A stretch of 64,000 nucleotides of DNA from contig CM061106.1 of assembly GCA_030770545.1 (NCBI GenBank), positions 4,056,001 to 4,120,000 of the forward strand. The letters run 5' to 3'. Numbering within the stretch: position 1 is the stretch's first letter; the number at the start of each line of letters is the position of its first letter. This stretch comes from Macropodus opercularis (Eukaryota; Chordata; Actinopteri; Anabantiformes; Osphronemidae). The position numbers and the translations under genes are program-made. The notes under the pieces are model-generated. The model was not told the origin of the DNA. It was given only the letters and a program-made list of their open reading frames with translations, and searched no databases. This document shows, one piece after another, positions 13,372-26,100 of this stretch.

Positions 13372-14023
13372 AACCTGAAAAAAGTAGTTCTTCAATGTCA
13401 AGCAACGATCTCGAACAAACTAGCAGAAGTCACTCTCTGTGAAGTCAAACTCTTCGACCGAAGAAGAATCAAAAATGCATCTCGATGCTTTTACGTTGAG
13501 ACACATGTCATCTACTCATCCAGACCTTGAACCTTTGTTGTTTGACCTTGAAAATAAGCTTTGGAAGCACTTCCAGCAAACAGAAATAAAGGGCAAACAT
13601 GGACGAAAGGTCCCCATTCTCCTCACACCGGACATGCTGACATCAGTGGACATTACTTACCAAGACTCACTGCAGCTGTGATGTGTTTGATGAGAATCCC
13701 TTCATGTTTGGGAGACCACAAAAATTCAGTTACTACAGAGGATCAGGTGTCATTCGCCAGATTGCTCAGAGTTGTGGGGCAGATCACCCAGAAGCCTTAT
13801 CATCCTCCAAACTGAGAAAGCACATGTGAAAGATTACGAAATGAATGACCTTGCAGGCTTCCTTGGCCACGGTATCAGAGTGCATGGGCAGTATTACAGG
13901 CTGCCTGAGAAGACATTACAACTTGCAAAATAAGTTTGTGTTTTAATGGCTCTGGAACAAGGACAGCTGTCTAAATACAAAGGAAGGAATCTGAATCTGA
14001 TGAAATCAACATTGATCCAAAAG
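13372..14023 (+). pseudogene. Tyrosine-recombinase-like protein of fish mobile DNA, broken
   Basis: The conceptual protein matches a multicopy fish family that resembles tyrosine recombinases. Readable motifs in order are LFDRRR (about 13450), KGKHGRKVPILLTPDML (about 13590), FGRPQKFSYYRGSG (about 13706), EALSSSKLRKH (about 13793) and FLGHGIRVHGQYYRLPEKT (about 13861). The R of LRKH, the H of LGH and the Y of QYYRL fit the R-H-Y catalytic pattern of the superfamily. It is broken by a frameshift near 13676, a stop and shift just after LRKH (about 13826), another near 13930, and a 5-bp-scale duplication near 13990. A donor-like gtaatg follows at 14024. Family membership is by motif memory; the link to Crypton or other tyrosine-recombinase elements is inference. 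Confidence 0.7.
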
Positions 14024-15491
14024 GTAATGGACCTGTGAAAATTTGTGTATATAATAAAAAATAAATTAAATATGTCAATAATCAGCAGCTGGCCCATAAG
14101 CTGACTGATGCTCTCATTGGTAGGAAGTAGCCATGACAGTGTCTCCCCCATCTACCCTCTAGATTCATTTCAACCCTGTTAGGCTTGAGTGTTTCATTTC
14201 TTATGAAAGTTGTTTCTGCAGTCTGAGGTAAGTTGACAGAAGACAACTTACAGCCATTGTGAGTTATGTGTGAAGTGAAACTGACCTAGAAGATATATTT
14301 GAGGTCTCCTACTAACTTACCTGATACTGAAGAAGCTACTAGGATGAGTAGTGAAACATTTCAACCTAACAAAAAAGAAGTGAAATGTGACATGTAGATG
14401 ACATTATCTGTATGATCCCTTCACAAATAATATGTATTAATTGCACAGCCCAGACTCTCCCTCTGTCTCTTTTCCCTTTTATATATAATATTGACCTTGT
14501 CGTGTGCTTTCTTACTTTTTGTTTCCATGTGGCTGCTGTGTTTCCCAGAGAACATAACCGTAGACAGTGAAGCATCAGACACAGAAGATGAGCAGACCAC
14601 AAGTATCACAGATGCTGCGTCATCAGTTTCACGTTCATCTTCTCGATCATCGGGTATGTGGCTAAGGTGTCTGCCTGACATTAGACACGTCTTAACTTGT
14701 CATTAGTGGACCGTTACTTACAGTAGGACTATAAGACATTCAAGACCTAACTAGGTTTCAATTCTTGACATGCGTTTAACATCTACCCGTGGTAATTATA
14801 TTTATGTTTTTATTTTGTTTTAAAGTGCTTTCCCCCCTAATTTCTTTCATATATGGTATCAACAACGTCTGTACTTCACACTGTATTACCTCAAATATAA
14901 ACAAACATGTTATAGAATGATAATTTTGAAACTGCTTTAAAAACTTAACTAATTATAACACAAGTAGAATTTAAATCAGCCCCTCTGTATTGAATTGAGT
15001 TGTACTTTAACTCACACATGTACCTATTAAACAATCAAATTCACATAATAGGTATGATATAATACTTTTTAACTTTTGTTCATAGATGCAACCCCTTCCC
15101 AGCGTGTGGTCGTCCCACAGGATTTAGAAACAGAAGCGTTTTTTAATACCCTAAAAGAGACTGTGCAAGACATGCCAGAGGACTTTGAATTATGCAAAGT
15201 CAATGGTCAGCGATGGGTCACGTCACATACCCAGGGACATTAAAAGAACTCACGCTTTGGGACGTTCAGCTTTATATATTCGCCCAAAGGTACGTGAAAT
15301 ATACAACTTTTCTTTAGAACTGTGTCTACCCCCTGCTACTTTTAGCCCCACACAAAATGTTGACACCTCTTAATTTTTTTTGTAATTGATTAACTAGAGC
15401 AAAGACATTGTAGTAAACACAAGAATGCAATGTAGTGTAGTCCAATTGAATTCTTCTCATTTTGTAATATCTACTTTTAACATTTACTTTT
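14024..15491 (+). other. Exon-like fragments, gene of origin unresolved
   Basis: Two stretches look like exons. About 14543-14653 encodes an acidic and serine-rich segment (DSEASDTEDEQTTS) bounded by cag and gtatg. About 15086-15291 starts after tag with DATPSQRVVVPQDLETE but meets an in-frame stop after THTQGH. They could be the tail of the recombinase-like gene or the front of the HECT gene. The remainder is AT-rich with nothing recognised. Confidence 0.4.
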
Positions 15492-17953
15492 GGGGCGCTT
15501 AGGCGAGACAAACAGATGTGCAGGCTGCTGGTGAGGAAACCAGTCGCGAGGCATCATCTGGAGCCCAAGTTGATGCTGTGCATGACCAGGAGCATCTGTC
15601 AATGAGGTAAACTCTGCTCTGATCTTATTTGAAATCAGTGATGGTAAATGACTTGTAAACAATATTTGTATGTGGCCGATGACAACAGTGTCTGATCCTT
15701 GTCATTCAGGAGGGAATCAGACGTTGACAGCGACGTGCCCAGAGCTGCTTCCACTACTCAGCAACCTGTGACAATAAGGTAACACTGTTACTGCTACAGT
15801 ATCTCCCTGCTCCAGTCTGACTGAATGAGTCCTTTACAAGACTCCACTAAACCTACACAGACGCTGCTCATTGGTTTCTGCAGCTGTTTCTGTTTGTTCT
15901 GTTAAACTGGAGACGACTAGAGGTTGTTCTCTGCATCAGCCTGACTTAATACAGGGTTGATAGAGAGTCATGGCTCCAGCAGTAACATTGGATGAAAGCA
16001 CACAACACTAGACTTGATGGGTCCTTCACTCACTGAAAACACTGTTTACATAAAAGGTGGCGCTTGGTTAGAATCAACATGAACCATTGAGACGATGTAG
16101 AAGGAATTGGAGCCCACATCATCTGTTCACACATGGATTCTTCCAGCACGTGTTATATTATAATATTTCTCTACTTTCAAATGTTTATCTGACATCTCTT
16201 TATGACCTTGCTTATATTTGCTTGCTTGTTGTCACTTATACATTGGTCAGCAATCATATTGCATATATGTCATATTGTGTATTACAACAATTTATCACAA
16301 CTATTGATCTTATTCTTTTGTGGATTTTAGGGAGGAGTTCTACGTTGACTCTGACTCTGATGTATCAGGTGTAGAAGAGGTCATGTTGTCTTCCCCAACT
16401 GAAAATATTCCAGATGTATGTCCACCAATCCACAGTTGTCCCTGATTTACTATTCTTACAAAACGGTATAATATGTACTGATCTACTTCTTTCATTGCAG
16501 GACATATCTACACTGGAAGATGTTTTAACTGCTTTTCAGACAGACAACTTAGACACAGCAACAAGAGCCACAGTAGTAGCCAGGCGAAAAAACGTTTTGC
16601 AAAGTGCCTGCATGGCATTGTCCAAATCGTACTTCTCCTGGGCTAAAGTGCTCCAAGTTGAATTTGTGTCGGAAATGGCAGAGGACTATGGTGGTCCACA
16701 AAGAGAATTCTTCAGGTATTTTAATTTTAAATAATTTTCAATATAACATGCATACATTTGTTTTGTCATATGTAAAAGTAACCTAACTAAAAGTAATTAT
16801 GTGTACAGTTATATTCTGTGAGTTTGCCTCATATTTATCACTGTTTTTATGTACTTGCAGACTTCTAATGATAGATGTCCAGTCTAAGATGGGAGTGCTG
16901 GAAGGTAGGCCAGGAGACTTGCTGTTCACATACAAGTTAACAGCGTGGGTCATTAGCCACAATGGTTCCCAGGCTGCGATGTCTAAATGTGGACCTTTAT
17001 GCCATGATGTGTGGTCAGAAACCCTGCCTGACCAACTTTAAAGTGGGCATGTTCGCCAATGAAGAGGTCACAAGAAACCTCCAAACGGTACATTTTGTCT
17101 AACAAAGACAAGATTTCAAAGGATGACTTAAGGGACATATTTACAAAATTAAAGTGAAAGAAGGACCAAAAGGCAAAACGTGTAGACACATATACACCTT
17201 AGACAGCCTTAAACTCTACAACAAATTGCAAACTTCAAATGTGTGGTTGTTATAATAAAATTATAAAAATTATAAATGGTGGAACGTCACTGGAAATAGT
17301 TCCAACCCCTCTTCACTGCCACACGGGAAAAACTCACCCGGGACTCAATTCAAAATCTATTTCAGATCAACTGGAGTCCAGCAGGAAGCAACAAGAGGGA
17401 GGAAGAGGAGTCCACAATTTTTCACTGGCAATGGTGGCTGATGGAGATTTAAGGTGATTTCACGAAGGTTTTCATTTGATTTCCCCATAATACAAAGCAC
17501 CACATAAGCTGATATATAGCAAAGTTACTCAACCACTTAATTAGTATTCGTAACACCTAAATTCATTTACATTACATATGCTACTTTAAATGGTTTGCTA
17601 AAAGTACATGAAAGTCAGTACATGTAAAAAAATATTTGATTACAGATGTAAGTACTGTATGAGTAGAGGTTGTAATATTTTTTATCACAAATATGTCAAC
17701 AGAGGGTGGAGTAGACTTCTCCTTCGAGGAAATCCTAATTTTTGTGACTGGTGCAGACAGCGTTCCACCCCTTGGCTTCCATAAGACTTGCGAAATAGAC
17801 TTTTTTGACCAGGAGCCATTAGTGAGACGACTGCCTTACTCGTCCACTTGCAGCCTCAGTCTCTTCCTGCCCAGAGGTGTTGAGGAAGAAGAAGACTTTA
17901 AATCCATGATGGACACAGCACTGAGGGGGTGCATTGGATTTGGGAAGGTTTGA
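15492..17953 (+). pseudogene. HECT-domain E3 ubiquitin ligase (G2E3-like), broken
   Basis: HECT ligases take ubiquitin onto a cysteine and pass it to substrates. Probable exons are about 15503-15608, 15710-15778, 16331-16415, 16501-16715, 16861-17090, about 17330-17455 and about 17700-17953. The first encode acidic linkers (EEFYVDSDSDVSGVEE). The HECT N-lobe begins with WAKVLQVEFVSEMAEDYGG and PQREFFRLLM. The C-lobe reads FSFEEILIFVTGADSVPPLGF and ends GCIGFGKV-stop. The catalytic-cysteine motif is kept as SSTCSLSLF, with Cys codon at 17849-17851. A frameshift lies near 16970-16980, between HNGS and the RCLNVDLYAMMCGQ segment, and a stop interrupts the middle near 17156. An AATAAA lies at about 18150. 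This resembles the multicopy G2E3-like genes of fish rather than a single-copy host gene. The middle third is poorly resolved. Confidence 0.7.
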
Positions 17954-19265
17954 AAGTGATAGCTATAGTTATATGTATATATATAGAGAGAGAGTTAGGT
18001 TTATTTTAGTTTAAAAGTTATAGATATATATGTATAGTTATGTTTAGTTTAGTTTAAAGGTTATGGTTATATATAGTTATGTTTAGTTTAAAAGTTATAG
18101 TAATATATATTATATATGAATGTTCTGTATTTTATTGAAACAAGTTTGAAATAAATGTACATATTTTTCTTGTAACTGTTTCTGATCTGTCAGGCGTGAT
18201 CAATGACACTGAGACCTTGAATGAATAATCCAGAAAATATGACTGAATTAAACCCTAATGATACATTCACATATAGTACAAAGGTGGCATCAAACTCAAA
18301 AGAGAAATTATAGATAAATTGGAAAAAGCAGTGTATGTGACCAGTATTTGTTACTGGAATCATGAAGATTGGTAGAAGTCATTTTACTTCTTACAGTGTA
18401 TAAAGTCCTGGTCCACACTACACCAGTTGGTGGCGGTAATGCGTCATTCAGTTCATTGCCAACCGCAAGTCAATATGTAGAAGAAGTAAGCGCGGGGGGG
18501 TCATCATCCAGAAGTTGACAATATGAAATTGCGTAGTCGTGAAACGTTTTTAAAAAGAAAATACAGTTTTTCCCGCACTATAAGGCGCACCTAAAAGTCT
18601 AAATTGTTCTCAAGAATCGTCCGTGTGCCTTATGTGTGACTGAGTCCAAAATCTGGAAACATGTTGGTAAGCATTGATGCTAAATGTTCCGGTTGATTGA
18701 CTGTCACCATTTCCGCTGACTCAGGGATGTAACACGTCTCTACGATACTGGCCTCGACAAACCGATAACGATGAACGATTAATAAAAATCTATGCACAGA
18801 GACCGGATGTTTTTTCCATCACCGTCCCTGTTAATCTGCGACTTAATCTGCGTCCATCTCACTGCTCCCGTGTAAAAGCAGGTGAAGTACATGAATTCGG
18901 AGCCTGCATCAATCCGGGAGGATTAACAAAGACTCCAACCGCTGGACATTGGTGGAAACAGTATGAAGTACAGTTGCGAGCGGGAGATGAGGACTTTGAT
19001 GGATTTGTGGGAGAAGGTTAATTAAAACAATGTGAGAGTAATGTTAAATAGTTGAACAAAGTTCTACTAAAATCAGTGTTTTGCTTCTGTTACCTTTTTT
19101 TCGTTGACTGTATTTCTTAGCATGTGCTAATATCCTAGACTCATGTCGTGAGCGATTCGCGGGGAAACTCCATATAAGGATCTGACTCCACCCTGATTTC
19201 CACAGCCAGGTTTATTTACGGCGGCCACCATTTTGTGTTCAGTGGTCGGCAAGAGAAGCTTTGCA
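17954..19265. other. AT-rich spacer with transposon remnants
   Basis: Positions 17960-18120 are an imperfect tandem of tatagttatgtttagttt-like units. Around 18425-18485 there is a tggtggcggtaatgcgtcat ... gaagaag segment, and around 18565-18600 a cccgcactataaggcgcacc segment. Both resemble common teleost DNA-transposon remnants, by memory only. No gene is seen. Confidence 0.4.
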
Positions 19266-21772
19266 ATGTCTCGGAGGTCGTTGATTATACGCTGTAAGCA
19301 CATTTTAAACGAGTGCACTCGTCGTCTCTTGGAGGATGAAGTTACGTCTGAGGTTTTTCAGTCGATATTAAGAAGGTATGAATTGAGAATTTACGTACCG
19401 TAAACCGGAAAATTCACTGAAAATGTTGAAAGCAGTCGATTCAGGTAAGCGCAGAAATGGCTGCTGTGTTTGGGGAGTTATGTCGGAAAATGTGCTTATG
19501 CACAACACATTCCATCACATGCTTAGACGCATTTCTCTGCTTAAGATTAGATACTGTGCAAAGGAGCCTCCAGTGGGCGAGGGGGAGGCTGATTAACGTA
19601 CGAGCCGCTGATGAACTTCTACGTGACCTATCTGACTACATTCAAGAGGTGGAAACATCATCTCAGTCTGTAATACAAGGTGAGTGAACACTGGTGTGTA
19701 ATGTTTTTGGAATCGAGTGTCGCTAAGACTGTATTTAATTAGTTGAAAATGAGGACTAGAACGCAAACAAACTGTTTTGTTCCTTTGGCTGCGCTAACTT
19801 TAGCCTCGTCTAGCAACTTTTATTTTGTAATACCACGTAAAACTAATGTCATGAGATGTTGAAAGAAACAAGAAGGCAATGGTATGTTACTTCACAAACA
19901 AACAGTTTTGTTCCTCTGGCTGTGCTAACTTTAGCCTCGTCTAGCAACTCTTATTTTATAATACCACGTAAAACTAATGTCATGCTCTTGTCTGAGATGT
20001 TGAAATAAACAAGAAGGCAATGCTTTGTTACTTCACAGTTTACAGCTAAAGCATAATACAGTATTGTGGACGACATGCAGTATGAATCGTTTAACAATAT
20101 AGGATTTCTGTACTTACACTGCCACCTAGTGGCACTTTTACGCCAGCTTACATTTCAAGTTCACTTGCACTTTCACTGTCTAGATGCAACAATAGAACTT
20201 ATCTTGACAACCTTTACAAGGTTTAAGGTTTAACACCGTCACAACTATATAGAAAACATAACCAATCCCACCTGAGCAAGCGATTTATTTGAAAACCCAT
20301 TCAAATAAATTGTAATTAATTTTAATAATTAAATTTTAACCACAGTGGAGAGGAACAAAGAAGAATTATTGCATATTTGTTAACTTTGAGTTTTTGTTGT
20401 TGCAGCTTATCATGGATATCAGGCACTGTTGGTTTGGAGGGACCTCACTATTCAATCACGGCGGAACAGCTGTCTTTCCTGAGATCAGTTGGCTTTACTG
20501 CATCTGAAATGGCAAATATTCTAAATGTGTCTTTGCCAACAGTGAACCGCCGATTGAGGTGAATGGTCCTTTAATGTCGCTATGTTGGTCTTTAATGTTA
20601 TTTCATATAAGTGCTAGTATTTGTTTTAAATCTGTTCATATAGTAATTAAATATTTCTTGCTTGTGATTTACATGGACATTACGTAACCATAGTGCAACA
20701 GCATAATAGACAGATTGTTTGTTTTTGCTACTTTCAGAATATTCAACTTGAGCAGTTCATCTGTGTACTCAAATATGCAAGATACTGACCTGGATGACAT
20801 TGTCAAAGACATTGTGGGTGGTAATGACCTGATTGGTCCTGAGTCGGTAAGAGCATCGTGAAGATCCAGAGGGCTTCGTGTGCAACGTAGAAGGATTCGC
20901 GCAAGCATGCTCAGAATTTATCCAGGAGCAGCTGCACTTCGAGCCCTGTTGCATAGACCTCAGAGACAGGTCTATCATGTGGCAGGTCCAAATAGTTTGT
21001 GGCCCATAGATGGAAATCACAAGCTTGTCAGGTATTGGTTGTTGCAGCATGTTTTCATTCTATTACAAAAATTTTGTTTGACATATCTTCCAAAAAGCAG
21101 TGTCCTTGTATAACTCTTGTCTATTTTATCTGTTTGATTTTAGGTGGAGAATAGTAATTCATGGAGGAATTGATGGATACAGTCGCGTTGTGGTCTTCCT
21201 TCATGCCTCAAGCAACAACCGCTGCACTACTGTGTTGGACAGTTTTGTGGAAGCCGTTGTCCGCTATGGAGTGCCTTCCAGAGTCAGGACTGACAGAGGA
21301 GGAGAGAATAACGCTGTGGCACTGTTGATGAATGTTTTTAGAGGTCTTCGGCGAGGTAGTGTTCTCCACTAGAAGTGTTCACAATCAAAGGATTGAGAGA
21401 CTCTGGCGTGATCTTTGGCGTGGACTAACAAATGTTTATTATTCTTTATTTTACTATCTGGAAAGTGAGGGCATCATAGATGTTGACAATAAAGTTCACC
21501 TCTGGGCTCTACACTATGTGTATCTTCCAAGGATAAACCGAGATTTATCAGACTTCCGGAGGCAGTGGAACAACCGTGGTTTGAGAACGGAGAGACACAT
21601 GACCCCACTACAGTTGTTTATTAGAGGCTGTCTTGAACAACAGGGTAGACGTTCTACGGCTATGCAGGACATCTTTGCTGCTCCCGGTCCACACCCCGCT
21701 GCTGCTCCTGGTTCTAATGAATTGGCATTGTTGGTAGACTGGCCAGCCACTGTACATACCATATCCTTGTAA
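19266..21772 (+). pseudogene. Integrase-core (DDE) transposase with HTH, broken
   Basis: This is a retroviral-integrase-like DDE transposase of a family common in fish and cnidarian genomes. Exon candidates are 19266-19375 (MSRRSLIIRCKHILNECTRR), about 19555-19681, about 20407-20558, 20738-21031 and 21144-21772. The third carries a helix-turn-helix (EQLSFLRSVGFTASEMANIL, VSLPTVNRRLR). The fourth has GPNSLWPIDGNHKLV. The last holds the core: D in GGIDGYSR, D in RTDRGGEN, E in SVHNQRIERLWRD, then LWALHYVYLPRIN and TPLQLF. A TGA interrupts the fourth exon near 20859 before RSRGLRVQRRR. A one-base shift near 21366 separates the second D from the E. Joining of the first exons is uncertain because phases do not all match. 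It resembles Ginger-type integrase transposases; the exact family is not established. Confidence 0.75.
19764..20037 (+). repeat. Tandem duplication of about 135 bp
   Basis: Copies at about 19764-19894 and 19895-20037 share caaacaaacngttttgttcc, gctaactttagcctcgtcta and agaaggcaatg segments. They lie in an intron of the integrase-core pseudogene. The second copy has about 12 extra bases. Confidence 0.8.
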
Positions 21773-23166
21773 AGCACATAAAATACAAAATAAACCATTC
21801 AGGAGTGACCATCACGCTTATTTCTGTTAAAATTGCAAACATGTATACCGCCATCTGCTGCCCAAAAGATTTTATTCTTTTTCCTTGTACTTTGAAGAGG
21901 TTGTAACTACCGAGCGAGTTACAATCTCCCCTCCTGCCGCACGCAGCACACACCACTCCACCACTGGCCAAGGAAATTGTGTGAGGAGCCTTTGGTAGCA
22001 ACTGTAATGACGATCGCGATGATTACGTATAGTGCGAAGCACTGGTTATTTCGGGTAGTAATCGGGACGATCCGTTTTCTATTACTTTGGACTGTTCTAG
22101 TTCATCGGTGATTGAATCGAGTCACTTTGAATTTATTGGTGGAGAAAAACAAGGGCGGAGAATATTAGCATGGGAGCTAAGCGACACTTTTTACGCCGTC
22201 CCGCGAGACCGAAAGCGGCGCAAAAAACGCCGCTGTGAACAGCTCGGAGTTTTACAGCAGAGCATTAAAAGCGATGGAAGCTACTTTCTGTTTTCATAAT
22301 GTCATATCTGCTCTAATTATACATTACTGCAAAAATAAATATGAATACACACGACAAAGCTGTCACCTCACAAAGAACTTTTACTGCATGGTTTAGGATT
22401 TATTAGCAATTAAATATGGAATTTCATACTGAAAATACAGTATAAGTTGTCAAAACTTGATGCTGAATAAATTGACTTTGATGCATGATGCCAGGGCCAG
22501 ACTTTCACACTTTACAACCAGTTTTGTTGTAAGGTGTTTAATTTGTGCATCCTATTATGTATCCTTGCACCCCAAAAATTTTTTTAAAAAATCCTTGCGC
22601 TCCAGGAGTTTGCCAGCAGTGTTTTTCCATTGCCAAGTTTGTCGTCGTTTTTCAGAGGTCAGAAAGATTAACATTTACAAATGACTTTCCTTCCTACAAA
22701 TGTATTTCCTTTTTAATTACTCTATGTTGTTTTCTTCAGTTGCGGTTTGCATTTGTCAGCTGCGTTTCATAGAACTACTGTTACTTGCTAATTGACATAC
22801 AACAAACGTTTGATTATTAATAACATAACATATGTATAACATATGTATGCCGTAAACACCACCAAAAGATGGTAAACGAATAAAACGCTGCAACGCGTAA
22901 CAAAGCCCATAACGACTATTTAAAAAGTCGTCAGTTTATTTTGACTGTTGCTTTGTTTGCCGTAAATGGGTCGCAACTGAAGCCGTAGGCCCATATTGTT
23001 ATGCTAATTATATAAATATCGTACGCTTTAACAATACTATTAACTTACAATGACTTATGAGTAGTTATTGCTTTAATGACTTTCTAACGACTTGTCAACA
23101 GCGTTGACATAAAACTAAGTGGCTTAAAATGTAACAAGTTTTCTATTATTTACCTTTTCTCTTCAG
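21773..23166. other. Spacer between two transposase pseudogenes
   Basis: AT-rich sequence. An open stretch at 22087-22299 contains a basic run (RDRKRRKKRRC), but it has no recognised relatives and no supporting exon borders. No clear terminal inverted repeat was identified by eye. Confidence 0.4.
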
Positions 23167-26100
23167 AGTCTATGTTTTCTCTGCCTTTGGAAAGGTATGT
23201 TCCATTTCTTCATCACTATTTTCATACATAGTCTGTCGCTTTCAAACCTTTTATTTTGTGAACAGTTACATAAAAGTTGACAATGTAAATAACATGGACT
23301 TTGTTTTTGTAATAGGCTAGAAAAAATATCCACACCATTGACGATATACTCTCAGCAGTCAGAGATGTTCAAGTCTCCAAAAACCTTCAAAGTGAACGTA
23401 TAAATGATGGTTTCTGGGTTGAGGTGTGCCAACATTTGGGGATCACCAATTTAAAAATCCACAGAAAAAGGCTCAGACAAGCCTATATTCAGCACATGAA
23501 GGTAATGATTTTCAATGAGCCATCAGTGTCAACATGTTTCACATCATTCGGCAGAAAATGTAAATACATGTTATGACCTTCAGGACAATATTGGGAGAGC
23601 TGCTGGATCTGAACGTGATGCAGGGAGCCCCAGTGAAGGTCAGACTGATGGAGCGGGGTCAGCTCAAGCTGGACTTGATGCAGGGAGCAACTGCGATCAG
23701 CACAACAGAGTGAGTCCATTCTCTCCCATTTAAAAAAACTTTAAAAGAAAACTTAATTATGGGTTGATAATTCAATCTATTGGCATCCACCACACTGCTG
23801 CTCAAATTATAATATTTGATTTTATTCTGTCAACATTGTATGATTACATTTAGATTTCAAAATTGGTCAGATATCTTCAAAGTTAGGTAATGTGGACAAG
23901 TATGATTAAATGTATGGTTAAATGCAGCTTGTTTTAGACTTCATATTCATGCATGTCTACCGGTAGAAAAAATTTTGACCAAAATTATTGTGGAATGATG
24001 TTTGTGTCCTTTAACATTTGTCTTTTGTCTTTTTAAATTATTAGGACACTAGGATTAGTTGGTACTTCAACATCATCGGCTTCCTTAAATGAAAATGATG
24101 ATCATGATCAATTTTTCAGTCATTCAGTGCCACAAAAACCTTGTTTTTTTTTTATTCCTGAAGAAGACTGGAAGAACTTAAGGAAGAAACAGCACAAATG
24201 TCGTTTCAAAACACTGAACTGGACCAATGTCATTGCCAAAGGAATACGCAGTGTACACCCATTTTGCAGTATTGCATTCAAACGGCATATTGTGAAATCA
24301 AGTGCGTCAAGAAGAACTGGCCCACTGTTTTCTTGTTTTCTTGTCATCCCTAAAGGCTACTGTGACTTTTACGGGAGACAAAGTGTGGCACAGCTGCAAA
24401 GAATTGCGAAGACGACCTGTACATGCAGATGACAGAGCTACAAAATTACCACGTAGCCTCTATTTGGAAAATTTAGGGAAGTTGGGTGAGGCTGTGGTAG
24501 ATTCAGGTTGTAGGGACCAGGTTCCAACTACTGGAACAATGAAAACCTTGTCCTGGAATAAAAAAAAACAAAACAGGAGGCATAGCAATGACTTATTAAG
24601 CTTGCAAATAATGCACAAAGAAGAGCAGAGGTCTCAGGATGCCATCATCCAAAAAATCTTAATGCATCCGAAAGGAGTAATGCTCTGGTCCAGACAGATG
24701 CTCAGCCTGTTTTACCAGAGGTGTAGGGATGACATTGTTTATCTGGATGCTACTGGGAGCATTATTCAGAAACAAAAGGGTCGTAGTGCACCGTCCTTCA
24801 CAAGGTTCATCCCCTGTGCCCGTAGCGACATATGTCACCAACGACCACACGACTGCTCTGTCATTTTTCTTGGCCTCATTTGTGACAGACTTAATAAGAG
24901 AAAAAGGACAGAAAATAAAGTCAAGACCAGTGATGTTTATTTGTGATGGCTCCATCGTTTTGTTGCAGTCACTGTCTTCTTCTTCTGTGGACTCACACTT
25001 CAGGAGTTGTTGGAGATACTACAGTATCGTGACAGGACAAGCCCAGGAAGATTCACTGTGGCTTCCAATTTTGCATCGCTGTTTGAGCCATGTCATGAAA
25101 AATGCTAAGGAGCTTTTCAAACAACAGTAAGTGTTTGTGGTCTCTTCATAAAGTTAGAACTTATTGGTTCTTCCTATGGTCGATGTGACACTAACTTCAT
25201 TATGTTTGCAGTGCCCCTAAACGTTACCATCTGGCAATGCAAACCTTTGGTGCTATGACGCAGGCAACTACGATGGAATAGCTTGACGAAGTTGTCGTCA
25301 GTGCTGCTGTTGTCTTCTCCGGTTCCCACAGTGGCAAAAACCTTCAAGTAATAATGTCACAAGATGGAAAATGTGACATTGAAGAGTCATCCATTGTGGA
25401 GCAGGACTTTTGCGTATGTTCTAAATACTATGCTTTTTTAATCAGAATTGCATATATGACTTAATTATAATCTATTAACTCTATAAAATGTCCTTGTATC
25501 TTGTGCAAATGATGCATGTACTTTTTATTTTTCTGAATAGAATGACGTGGGACCAACACCCTTCAAGTATCACTTCGAGCAAATGATTCATAGGGAGGCG
25601 GTAGACAAAGACGCCCAATATCTATCTAAGTCCAACATTCATCCCCACATTGACCAAGTACTTCCTACCACACGCTGCTTTGTGGACTGGCCTAGTCCTG
25701 GGTAAATTGACCTTTTTGACATATGCTGTTTATCTTAGTCCTTTAGGGAAAGGAAATTTAAATATGTCTAATAGGTGATCTTGGACGTCATGGAACTGGG
25801 CCAGTCTATCAAAGATTTACACAGAAGTTCAACATAGCAGCTCGGAAAACAACACAAGTAACGTTATTTCTAAAATATTAAATATTGTTCTTAATCTAGT
25901 TTAATGTTATTTAAAGAAAGGCAAGAAATTTAACTTTCCTTCAATTATAATCTTTATAGAATTACTCGCAAGACAACCACACACAAGGGATCATGGAGAA
26001 GAGCCAGTGGGACCTGAAGAGGATCCGTTTTCAAAGACGGCGATTAACAAGACTGGATGACTTTGTGGCGACATATAAAATGACTCTAAATGGTCTTTTA

